DNA of 6,084 nt from Xanthobacteraceae bacterium (GCA_030043175.1 JASHYD010001075.1:1-6084); one strand, 5' to 3'; shown: positions 1 through 5,277, counted from the first letter of the stretch. Made by a program: numbers and translations. The notes: a model not told the origin generated them from the sequence alone.

Positions 1-207
1 CGCCCAATCGAGGCCGTCGATCGCGACGAGCTTCGGCAGGGCAAACGGCGAGAACTGCGGGAACACATCCCGCAGCTCATGACCCGCCCTGCGCTCGGCG
101 GTCAAGAGCGTGATCGCGGCCTGCGGATGGCGAAACAAAAGGCGCACGCTTTCTGACCCGGTATAGCCCGATGCGCCGAGTACGCCGACCTTTGCGATTT
201 TTGGCAT
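1..207 (-). CDS. argC: N-acetyl-gamma-glutamyl-phosphate reductase, N-terminal part (cut by left edge)
   Basis: ArgC is the cytoplasmic enzyme that reduces N-acetyl-glutamyl-5-phosphate to N-acetylglutamate semialdehyde with NADPH, the third step of arginine synthesis. Only the first 69 residues are in the window. They begin MPKIAKVGVLGASGYTG, the NAD(P)-binding GxxGxxG loop (G8, G11, G14) at the end of the first beta strand. This is followed by ESVRLLFRHP and LLTAERRAG, both typical of the ArgC family in alphaproteobacteria. The catalytic Cys lies beyond the edge and cannot be checked. The ATG at 207-205 is well supported: AAGGA (218-214 on this strand) sits 6 bases upstream and the protein starts at the usual family position. 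In many rhizobia argC follows rpsI (recalled); here it has a long upstream spacer and apparently its own promoter and leader. Family assignment is firm. Confidence 0.93.
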   Translation of the reverse strand, partial: MPKIAKVGVLGASGYTGSESVRLLFRHPQAAITLLTAERRAGHELRDVFPQFSPFALPKLVAIDGLDWA

Positions 208-243
208 GATCAATCCTTTCCGCACAGAGCGCCCGAATTGCAG

Positions 244-323
244 TGCCGCGGAGGATTTGTTCAGCAAGGCGCCGCGGCATCAATCCGCGGCCTTGGACGA
301 TCAGACGCGATCGCCGGCCGCGG
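244..323 (-). promoter_or_regulatory. Four-arm alternative-pairing leader structure upstream of argC
   Basis: Four copies of CCGCGG occur at 318-323, 285-290, 272-277 and 246-251. With their flanks they form three overlapping hairpins in the argC leader RNA. Arm 1 (323-316) pairs with arm 2 (292-285) over 8 perfect base pairs, with a 23-base loop holding the leader ORF stop. Arm 2 (291-285) pairs with arm 3 (277-271) over 7 pairs, with a 7-base loop. Arm 3 (279-272) pairs with arm 4 (251-244) over 8 perfect pairs, with a 20-base loop. The pairings exclude one another in the 1:2 / 2:3 / 3:4 order of classic attenuators, and arm 1 lies just after the Arg codons. No U-tract follows arm 4, so an intrinsic terminator is not supported. 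CCGCGG is itself a palindrome, so any two copies can pair. Confidence 0.4.
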
Positions 324-369
324 AGCGGGTACGGCGGCGGCGGTCAGAAATGCGCGCGACGATCGTCAT
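301..369 (-). CDS. Putative 22-residue Arg-rich leader peptide upstream of argC
   Basis: A short ORF runs from ATG (369-367) to TGA (303-301). It starts MTIVARISD and then reads CGC CGC CGC CGT, four Arg codons in a row at residues 10-13, with more Arg at 6, 15 and 21: seven Arg in 22 residues. It begins 8 bases after the predicted -10 hexamer, so its transcript would be leaderless or nearly so, and no Shine-Dalgarno sequence is available. As recalled, the trpL leader ORF of Sinorhizobium meliloti is also leaderless. The ORF ends 93 bases before argC. A run of codons for the pathway's end product, in front of a gene of that pathway, is the signature of ribosome-mediated attenuation. The counter-argument is that CGC repeats are common by chance in GC-rich DNA. 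No family match can be expected at this length. Confidence 0.4.
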   Translation of the reverse strand: MTIVARISDRRRRTRSAAGDRV

Positions 370-377
370 CGGCGGCG

Positions 378-406
378 CATATAAGGGGCTTGCGGAATTT
401 CGTCAA
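378..406 (-). promoter_or_regulatory. Candidate sigma70-type promoter for argC
   Basis: On the minus strand TTGACG (406-401, 5 of 6 matches to TTGACA) is followed after exactly 17 bases by TATATG (383-378, 4 of 6 matches to TATAAT). It is the best promoter-like pair I found upstream of argC. Transcription would be expected to start around 373-369, giving an untranslated leader of about 160 bases before the argC ATG at 207. The eight bases after the -10 are CGCCGCCG, so a purine start at 370 or 369 would place the first base at or next to the ATG of the upstream ORF. This is a visual match without experimental support. Confidence 0.55.
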
Positions 407-872
407 CTCCGACACGCCGCTCTCCCATGACAATCGTGTGTCCCCTTACCCCCCAAGGGTAATGTTTCACTCGGCAGCTGAAAGAAAACCCCCGGCGCAA
501 ATCCCCACACCGGGCCTTGATGCCCTCCACGTCGGTGCGTACGGGGGCAAGCGCGGCTCCTTGCGCCGCCACGTCATGACCTCGGCAAGGTCGATCTCTC
601 GGCCGGATCCCCTTGACCACGGCGAGGTCGGCCTGCATCGACACGGGTGCGCCCGAACAGGAGCCGTGGATTTGTGCGAGGTCGTGGTCAGTCATGGCTC
701 GGAAAGCCCATTATTCCGGGAGTTCCGCGGGCTCCCGAGCTGCCTGTCTGACCCGTGGCACACCAGCCATGCTGGCGGCACATAAGGCGGGTGAGACGAA
801 TGCCTGCCGCCGCCCGCGCCCGCAGACCGGCGGATCACGTTTTCATCAAATTCCGCCCCCGACGTGCGTTAC
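407..872. other. Spacer of 466 bases with no supportable gene
   Basis: Neither strand carries an ORF with a ribosome binding site and a protein-like composition; the open frames here are Arg/Pro/Gly/Ser-rich and resemble no family I know. Small inverted repeats are present: TTACCC/GGGTAA (446-451 with 457-462), CGGGAG/CTCCCG (717-722 with 732-737) and CCAGC/GCTGG around CAT (763-775). The last two lie downstream of the hydrolase gene ending at 873 and could act as weak 3' end structures, but none has a following T-run on the minus strand. I see no tRNA, rRNA or insertion sequence. Confidence 0.5.
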
Positions 873-1877
873 CTATAGAACCGGGTTCCATAGCACCGGG
901 ATTTCGCGATACCCGGTCGCCGTCTTTTCCACGTGACCAACAGACGGAAACGGATAGTGGAAGCCCTGCACCAGCATCTTATCGGCCGCCAGCATGTCAT
1001 AGACTTTGCGGCGGGTGGCCTCGGCCTGGATTGGCTCGTGGTCGTAGAAGGCATGCCAGCCGGGATGCCGGGCGAACAGGAACGGCGCGTGGGTGACGTC
1101 GGCCTGGACGTACACCGTGGACGAGCCCGAAGTGACGATGTGAGACGTGTGGCCCGGCGTGTGGCCCGGCGTGCCGACCGCGTGAACGCCGGGGATCACG
1201 TCCTTATCCCATTCATACGTCCGCAGGCGCTTCACGACCTCGGGATTCGTCATTACGCGGTGGACGTTCTTGAAATTATCGGCGATGCGCTCGGTTGGAG
1301 AACGGCTCTCCTCGCCGGTATCGGTCCAGTATTTGTGTTCCAGCGCCGGCACCAGGATTTCGGCATTGGGGAAGGCGATTGAGTTGTCGGCCCGCAACAG
1401 GCCGTTGATATGGTCGCCGTGGTAGTGGGAAATGATGATGGTATCGAGAGACCTGGGGTCGATCCCGGCCGCCGCCATGTTGGTGAGAAGCTGGCCGGCG
1501 ACGCCTTTGGTTGCGATGTAGTTCGCCTCGCCGGTCCCCATGTCGACCAACACGAGCTTGGTGCCGTAATTGAGCACGATCGGATTGTACGGACCGATGA
1601 ATACGCCCGGCTCCATGTAGGCCTCGCGGAGTGCGGCGTTGACCTCATCCGGCTTGACGTTAAGCACAAAGGCCTCGGTGACCGGCACACGTGCGATGCC
1701 GTCGCTCAGAACGGTAACCTCGATGTCGCCGACCTTGTAGCGATAGAAGCTCGCCGCCTGCTTGCCAGCCGGTTGGGTGGCGGCGCTTACCGATTGCGCG
1801 CTCCACAAGGCGAAGCTCGGCAGCGCGCTTGCCGACGCGGCGCCGGCCAGCACTGTGCGTCGTGACAAAATGGTCAT
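873..1877 (-). CDS. Tat-exported MBL-fold metallo-hydrolase, methyl parathion hydrolase-like
   Basis: This 334-residue protein starts with a twin-arginine signal (SRRTVL, residues 5-10), a hydrophobic stretch and a likely cleavage site at VSA-A near residue 32, so it should be exported folded to the periplasm. The metallo-beta-lactamase motif HYHGDH gives H151, H153, D155 and H156; TPGHTPGH gives H239 (and H243); QAD gives D260; GFHYPF gives H307. The spacings H239-D260 (21) and D260-H307 (47) equal those I recall for Pseudomonas methyl parathion hydrolase (H234, D255, H302), also an exported protein of about 330 residues, so a di-metal site is expected. The native substrate is unknown; lactones or phosphotriesters are possible. 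The start is the ATG at 1877: GGAGG lies 5 bases upstream, while the in-frame TTG at 1889 overlaps that ribosome binding site. It stands alone between spacers, on the same strand as argC and the DedA gene. Confidence 0.88.
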   Translation of the reverse strand: MTILSRRTVLAGAASASALPSFALWSAQSVSAATQPAGKQAASFYRYKVGDIEVTVLSDGIARVPVTEAFVLNVKPDEVNAALREAYMEPGVFIGPYNPIVLNYGTKLVLVDMGTGEANYIATKGVAGQLLTNMAAAGIDPRSLDTIIISHYHGDHINGLLRADNSIAFPNAEILVPALEHKYWTDTGEESRSPTERIADNFKNVHRVMTNPEVVKRLRTYEWDKDVIPGVHAVGTPGHTPGHTSHIVTSGSSTVYVQADVTHAPFLFARHPGWHAFYDHEPIQAEATRRKVYDMLAADKMLVQGFHYPFPSVGHVEKTATGYREIPVLWNPVL

Positions 1878-1948
1878 GGGTTCCTCCAAGGTTTACCAGC
1901 CCTCCCCTCCCCACACGCCGGACCAATCGCGTTTGGCGCCGTCCCTTA

Positions 1949-1970
1949 CCTCTCCCGCCTGCGGGAGGGG
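1949..1970. repeat. GC-rich hairpin (repeat core)
   Basis: Bases 1949-1958 pair with 1961-1970 in ten consecutive pairs (one G:T) around CT at 1959-1960; the core is CTCCCGC/GCGGGAG. It lies upstream of the hydrolase gene, about 72 bases before its ATG on the minus strand. No T-run follows on either strand, so it is more likely a repeat core or RNA structure than an intrinsic terminator. Confidence 0.5.
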
Positions 1971-2117
1971 GTTGGAATTTGTGGCGCTCGCAGCCGCCAA
2001 CTCCGAGGCGTCGCCGCGAATGCGAGCCCCGACCCTCTCCCCGCAAACCGGCATAGGGAGCAGCGACGCCGCGCCATCGAGCGATTGCCCTGCCGCAAGG
2101 CAGAGGGGTATCATAGG

Positions 2118-2149
2118 CCCTCCCGGCGTCCGTGGGACGTCAGGGAGGG
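2118..2149 (-). terminator. Strong hairpin just after the DedA stop codon
   Basis: Bases 2118-2131 pair with 2135-2149 over 14 pairs with one bulged base (2142), one G:T pair and a three-base loop (2132-2134). On the minus strand the hairpin starts two bases after the TGA of the DedA gene (2154-2152). Its position suits a terminator or a 3' end stabiliser, but the bases that follow on the minus strand are CCTATGATAC, not a T-run, so a classic intrinsic terminator is not shown. It may also be one end of the surrounding repeat. Confidence 0.4.
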
Positions 2150-2151
2150 GC

Positions 2152-2694
2152 TCATGGCCATATTAAATTCAAAATCTTCGCCACAACATCCCCCAGGGTC
2201 AGCAGCATGGCGACCCACACGAATGCGGAAGCGAAATTGGCGGTCTGAAAGCGCCAATACGGCATGAGGAAGATACCGGCCACCAGGGGCACCGTGGCGC
2301 GCAACGGGCCGGAGAATCGGCCGATGAAGATCGCAAGCGAGCCCCATTTGGCAACGAAGCGTTCGCCGCGTGAAAGCAGTCCGGGGGTGCGCGACAGCGG
2401 CCACATGTGGGCGACCGCCGGCCCGAGCTTGACGCCCACCCAATAGGACAGCCAGTCGCCGAGTGCAGCTCCGAGCGCGCCGGCGACCCAGATCGGCAAG
2501 AAATCGATGCCGCTTTCCCCGATCAGCGTGCCGAGAGCAACAAGGGCCGCCCAAGCCGGAACCACCAGGGAAATGAACGCAAGCGACTCGCCGAACGCCA
2601 AGACGCCGACGATCGGCACGGCCCATGCCCGATGCGCGCGCACGAATTCGACGACCTGTTGCGCAACAGTGTGGACCTGCTGTTCGAGCGACAT
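2152..2694 (-). CDS. DedA-family (SNARE-associated / VTT domain) integral membrane protein
   Basis: This 180-residue hydrophobic protein carries the DedA family hallmarks in order: FGES (34-37) at the end of the first membrane stretch, a Pro-containing turn (P46), GAALGDWLSYWVG (75-87, D80 and Y84), GRFSGPLRATVP (125-136, R126 and R132) and GIFLMP (140-145), then a C-terminal membrane segment (about 155-178). Family members act in the inner membrane in envelope maintenance, and some recycle undecaprenyl phosphate; the lipid handled here is unknown. R126 and R132 have the spacing of the two essential Arg recalled for E. coli YqjA (R130, R136), and E36 matches its E39. The usual P-G-[D/E] after that Glu is replaced by P46-A47-W48. 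At 180 residues it is shorter than YqjA (about 220). The ATG at 2694 lacks a strong ribosome binding site (only AGGT) but gives a complete family N-terminus. It is divergent from parE. Confidence 0.88.
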   Translation of the reverse strand: MSLEQQVHTVAQQVVEFVRAHRAWAVPIVGVLAFGESLAFISLVVPAWAALVALGTLIGESGIDFLPIWVAGALGAALGDWLSYWVGVKLGPAVAHMWPLSRTPGLLSRGERFVAKWGSLAIFIGRFSGPLRATVPLVAGIFLMPYWRFQTANFASAFVWVAMLLTLGDVVAKILNLIWP

Positions 2695-2731
2695 GGGACC
2701 TGCAAGGAGACGAGAAATGCTTCGCGTGGTG

Positions 2732-2792
2732 CCATCCTTCGAGACGGCTGCGCCCCCCGAATGCTCAGGAGGGCGGCCTCCGCAGGATAAGG
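2732..2792. repeat. Imperfect palindromic intergenic repeat (CATCCTTCGAGACG type)
   Basis: The segment opens with CCATCCTTCGAGACGGC and closes with GGCGGCCTCCGCAGGATAAGG, with a CTCAGGA in between (2764-2770). Outer arms CCATCCT and AGGATAAGG are imperfect inverted copies. From memory, units of the form CATCCTTCGAGACG ... CTCAGGATGAGG are abundant palindromic intergenic repeats in Bradyrhizobiaceae and relatives; this copy looks degenerate or carries a small insertion. It lies about 40 bases upstream of the DedA start. The identification rests on recollection. Confidence 0.4.
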
Positions 2793-2823
2793 CCTTTGGA
2801 ACTTGATGGACCTGATCCTGGGA

Positions 2824-2840
2824 GCGCCCCGTTAGGGCGC
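2824..2840. repeat. Hairpin GCGCCC/GGGCGC
   Basis: A perfect 6-base-pair stem (2824-2829 with 2835-2840) surrounds the loop CGTTA. GTCTT follows on the plus strand, too weak a T-run for a confident terminator, and no plus-strand gene precedes it. It may be part of an intergenic repeat together with the second hairpin at 2858-2873. Confidence 0.35.
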
Positions 2841-2857
2841 GTCTTAAAGGATGGCAA

Positions 2858-2873
2858 GCGAGTCGGAACTCGC
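2858..2873. repeat. Hairpin GCGAGT/ACTCGC with tetraloop
   Basis: A perfect 6-base-pair stem (2858-2863 with 2868-2873) closes the four-base loop CGGA. It lies 18 bases after the hairpin at 2824-2840, in the divergent DedA-parE spacer. Function unknown: it could be an operator-like inverted repeat, an RNA structure or part of a dispersed repeat. Confidence 0.35.
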
Positions 2874-3028
2874 CAGCCGCTTACCCAATCGCAGTGCGCT
2901 GCGCCAGACCTCGTAGGCACATTCCACATGCGATCGCGGGGGGCGATTGCTGTGCGATCCTTTGGTGGTCTTGTGCGAGGCTGGGGCCTATCATATTGAG
3001 TTAGCTGATTCGCGCGGGGACGCCTCGC

Positions 3029-3057
3029 TTGAAACATCATAAAATGAGCACTAAGTT
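3029..3057 (+). promoter_or_regulatory. Possible parE promoter
   Basis: TTGAAA (3029-3034) is followed after 17 bases by TAAGTT (3052-3057). The -35 is good (5 of 6), the -10 weak (3 of 6). The surroundings (about 2989-3085) are clearly more AT-rich than the rest of the window, as expected for a promoter region, and the predicted start near 3064 would give a leader of about 64 bases. TTGACT at 3077-3082 is another -35-like hexamer but has no -10 at the right distance. Confidence 0.3.
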
Positions 3058-3127
3058 ATTGGTTTGGTAACTATTTTTGACTTACACACAGGCGTTGAGC
3101 AGCAACCAAAACCGACCAACCGGAACC

Positions 3128-5173
3128 ATGGCCAAGACCGCGAAGAAACAGTCCCCCTCACCCGACCTGTTCGCCGCGACGCCGCCGCAGGCAGCCTCGC
3201 GGCGCGCGGCGAAAAGCCGGGCCGGCAACGGGGAGGACTACACTGCCCACGACATCGAGGTGCTGGAGGGGCTGGAGCCGGTGCGGCGCCGGCCCGGCAT
3301 GTATATCGGCGGCACCGACGAAAAAGCGCTGCATCACCTCTTCGCCGAAGTGATCGACAATGCCATGGACGAGGCCTTGGCCGGCCATGCGGGGTTCATC
3401 GAGGTCGAACTCAAAGCCGACGGCTATCTGACCGTCAGCGACAACGGACGCGGCATTCCGGTCGATCCGCATCCGAAATTTCCCAGGAAATCAGCGCTCG
3501 AAGTCATCATGTGCACGCTCCATGCGGGCGGCAAGTTCGATTCCAAAGTCTATGAGACCTCCGGCGGCCTGCATGGCGTCGGCGTCTCCGTGGTCAACGC
3601 CCTGTCCGAGCGCCTCGAAGTCGAGGTCGCGCGCGGCGGCCAGCTCTATCGGCAAGTCTACCAGCGCGGCAAGCCGAAGAACGGCCTCGAACAGCTCGGA
3701 CGCGTTTCGAACCGGCGCGGCACCAAGGTGCGCTTCAAGCCCGATCCCGAGATCTTCGGCGCCAAGACGAAATTCAATCCGCTGCGCCTGTTCAAGATGG
3801 CGCGCGCCAAGGCCTATCTGTTCGGCGGCGTCGAAATCCGCTGGCATTGCGAGAAGGAACTCCTGCAAGGCACAACCGAGGTGCCGGAAAACGAGACGTT
3901 CCACTTCCCGGGTGGGCTTAAGGATTATCTCATCGTGACGCTCGCCGGACTGACCCTGGTCCATCCCGACGTTTTCACCGGAAGGTCAGGCCGGCCCGGC
4001 GCGAACGGCTCTGTCGAATGGGCGGTGGCATGGACTGCGGATGCGGACGGTTTCGTGTCGTCCTACTGCAATACCATTCCGACCGCCGATGGCGGCACCC
4101 ATGAGACTGGACTGCGGGCAGCGTTGTCGCGCGCCCTCAGAGACCATGCCGAGCGCGTCAACCAGGGCAAGCGTGCTGCCCAGGTGACGAGCGAGGACGT
4201 CATGACCTGCGCCGCGGCGATGCTGTCGGTGTTTATTCGTGAGCCCGAGTTCCAAGGCCAGACCAAGGACCGGCTGGCGACCGCAGAAGCCACCCGCATC
4301 GTCGAAAGCGCCGTCAAGGACCAGTTCGACCACTGGCTCGCCGGCAATCCGGTGCAAGCCAACCGGCTGCTCGACTTTGTGGTGGAGCGTGCAGAGGAAC
4401 GCATCCGCCGCCGGCAGGAAAAGGAAATCGCCCGCAAGAGCGCGGCTCGCAAGCTGCGTCTGCCCGGCAAGCTCGCCGACTGCACCAACACGGCCGCCGA
4501 GGGCTCGGAGATCTTCATCGTCGAGGGCGACTCCGCTGGCGGCTCCGCCAAGCAGGCGCGCGACCGCGCAAGCCAGGCGGTGCTGCCACTGCGCGGTAAA
4601 ATCCTCAACGTCGCGAGCGCCGGCAAGGACAAGCTTGCCCAGAATCAGCAGCTCGCCGACCTTGTCCAAGCGCTCGGCTGCGGTACCGGCGCCTATTATC
4701 GCGACGAGGACCTGCGCTATGGCAAAGTCATCGTGATGACCGACGCCGATGTCGACGGTGCCCATATCGCGTCGCTGCTCATTACTTTCTTCTACCGCCA
4801 GATGCCGCAGCTCATCGATCACGGCCACCTCTATCTCGCGGTGCCGCCGCTTTACCGGCTCGCCCACGGCGGCAAGGTGTTCTACGCTCGCGACGAGAGG
4901 CACAAGGAGGAGATCATGCGGGCCGAATTCCGCGCCAATGCCAACGTGGAGATCGGCCGCTTCAAGGGCCTCGGCGAGATGATGCCGGCGCAGCTCAAGG
5001 AAACCACCATGGACCGGGCCAAGCGCACCCTGCTCAAGGTGATGCTCATCGCCGACGACCGCGCCGACACCGCGAAGGCAGTGGACCGGCTGATGGGCAC
5101 CAAGGCAGAAGCGCGCTTCGAGTTCATTCAGGAGCGCGCGGAGTTTGCGAGCGACGTGATGTTGGACGTGTGA
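3128..5173 (+). CDS. parE: DNA topoisomerase IV subunit B
   Basis: ParE is the ATPase subunit of topoisomerase IV, which with ParC decatenates replicated chromosomes. The 681 residues show the whole type IIA B-subunit plan. The GHKL ATPase has E74 and N78 in EVIDNAMDE, D105NGRGIP, and the glycine-rich lid H132AGGKF...SGGLHGVGVS (145-154). The transducer domain has the QTK loop (378-380, K380). The TOPRIM domain has E466GDSAGG, PLRGK (487-491) and D539ADVDGAH with metal-binding D539/D541/D543. A C-terminal GRFKGLGEM (610-618) follows. The length suits ParE; GyrB in this group is about 800 residues, so gyrB is unlikely. I chose the ATG at 3128 (MAKTAKK...DLFAA, the recalled rhizobial ParE start). 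An in-frame TTG at 3077 would add 17 residues but has no ribosome binding site; that of 3128 is also weak (CGGAA). All catalytic residues are present. No partner gene is adjacent. Confidence 0.95.
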   Translation: MAKTAKKQSPSPDLFAATPPQAASRRAAKSRAGNGEDYTAHDIEVLEGLEPVRRRPGMYIGGTDEKALHHLFAEVIDNAMDEALAGHAGFIEVELKADGYLTVSDNGRGIPVDPHPKFPRKSALEVIMCTLHAGGKFDSKVYETSGGLHGVGVSVVNALSERLEVEVARGGQLYRQVYQRGKPKNGLEQLGRVSNRRGTKVRFKPDPEIFGAKTKFNPLRLFKMARAKAYLFGGVEIRWHCEKELLQGTTEVPENETFHFPGGLKDYLIVTLAGLTLVHPDVFTGRSGRPGANGSVEWAVAWTADADGFVSSYCNTIPTADGGTHETGLRAALSRALRDHAERVNQGKRAAQVTSEDVMTCAAAMLSVFIREPEFQGQTKDRLATAEATRIVESAVKDQFDHWLAGNPVQANRLLDFVVERAEERIRRRQEKEIARKSAARKLRLPGKLADCTNTAAEGSEIFIVEGDSAGGSAKQARDRASQAVLPLRGKILNVASAGKDKLAQNQQLADLVQALGCGTGAYYRDEDLRYGKVIVMTDADVDGAHIASLLITFFYRQMPQLIDHGHLYLAVPPLYRLAHGGKVFYARDERHKEEIMRAEFRANANVEIGRFKGLGEMMPAQLKETTMDRAKRTLLKVMLIADDRADTAKAVDRLMGTKAEARFEFIQERAEFASDVMLDV

Positions 5174-5187
5174 GGGTAAAGGCAGGT

Positions 5188-5277
5188 ATGGGTTGAGCGC
5201 AACGAACCAATCACTGGCCGCGCCGGGCGGAAGACTGCGCCGCGCGGAAGACTCATGAGGAGCTGCGTTCAACCCAT
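5188..5277 (+). terminator. Nested inverted repeat downstream of parE
   Basis: Bases 5188-5201 and 5264-5277 are inverted copies over 14 positions (13 Watson-Crick pairs plus one G:T), starting 14 bases after the parE stop. Within them CCGCGC (5218-5223) pairs with GCGCGG (5242-5247). The loop also holds a 10-base direct repeat GCGGAAGACT (5227-5236 and 5244-5253). It is well placed to end or protect the parE message, but no T-run follows the outer arm, so intrinsic termination is not established. It could equally be a small mobile or repeated element. Confidence 0.4.

Larger units (their letters stand above)
1898..2151. repeat. Palindrome-rich intergenic mosaic between the hydrolase and DedA genes
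   Basis: The whole spacer between the hydrolase start and the DedA stop is built of C-rich and G-rich blocks. AGCCCTCCCCT near 1899-1909 is a near inverted copy of AGGGAGGGGCT at 2142-2152, so the segment has inverted ends. Inside are a hairpin at 1949-1970, a CCCTCTCCCCGC block at 2033-2044 with a partial partner ATAGGGAG near 2053-2060, and a long hairpin at 2118-2149. CCTCTCCCGC/GCGGGAGGGG blocks of this kind are, from memory, common dispersed intergenic repeats in Bradyrhizobium-like genomes. No coding potential is seen. The repeat call rests on the internal symmetry and recollection, since only one copy of the full segment is in the window. Confidence 0.45.

Noticed and set aside
366..695. 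109-codon open frame on the minus strand
   Set aside because: Composition is not protein-like over its length, no family resemblance, no convincing ribosome binding site, and it ends in the predicted argC promoter region. Not strong enough to report as a gene.
763..775. CCAGC-CAT-GCTGG hairpin as terminator of the hydrolase gene
   Set aside because: Only five base pairs, about 100 bases downstream of the stop, with no T-run on the minus strand.
243..785. 180-codon open frame on the plus strand
   Set aside because: Arg/Pro/Ser/Gly-rich translation with no recognisable domain and no clear ribosome binding site; it runs antisense through the argC promoter and leader. Best explained as a chance open frame in GC-rich DNA.
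1878..1889. TTG start adding four residues to the hydrolase
   Set aside because: The TTG overlaps the GGAGG ribosome binding site of the ATG at 1877, and the extra residues would precede a normal Tat signal start.
2111..2626. 171-codon minus-strand frame overlapping the DedA gene
   Set aside because: Out-of-frame shadow: the DedA frame has membrane segments and family motifs, while this one is Arg-rich and runs past the DedA stop into the repeat.
3077..3127. TTG start extending ParE by 17 residues
   Set aside because: No ribosome binding site upstream of the TTG, and the added residues are not typical; the MAKTAKK start at 3128 matches the family better.
3986..5272. 428-codon minus-strand open frame opposite parE
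   Set aside because: It is antisense to conserved ParE codons, with His/Leu/Val/Ala-rich translation typical of the complement of a GC-rich coding frame.
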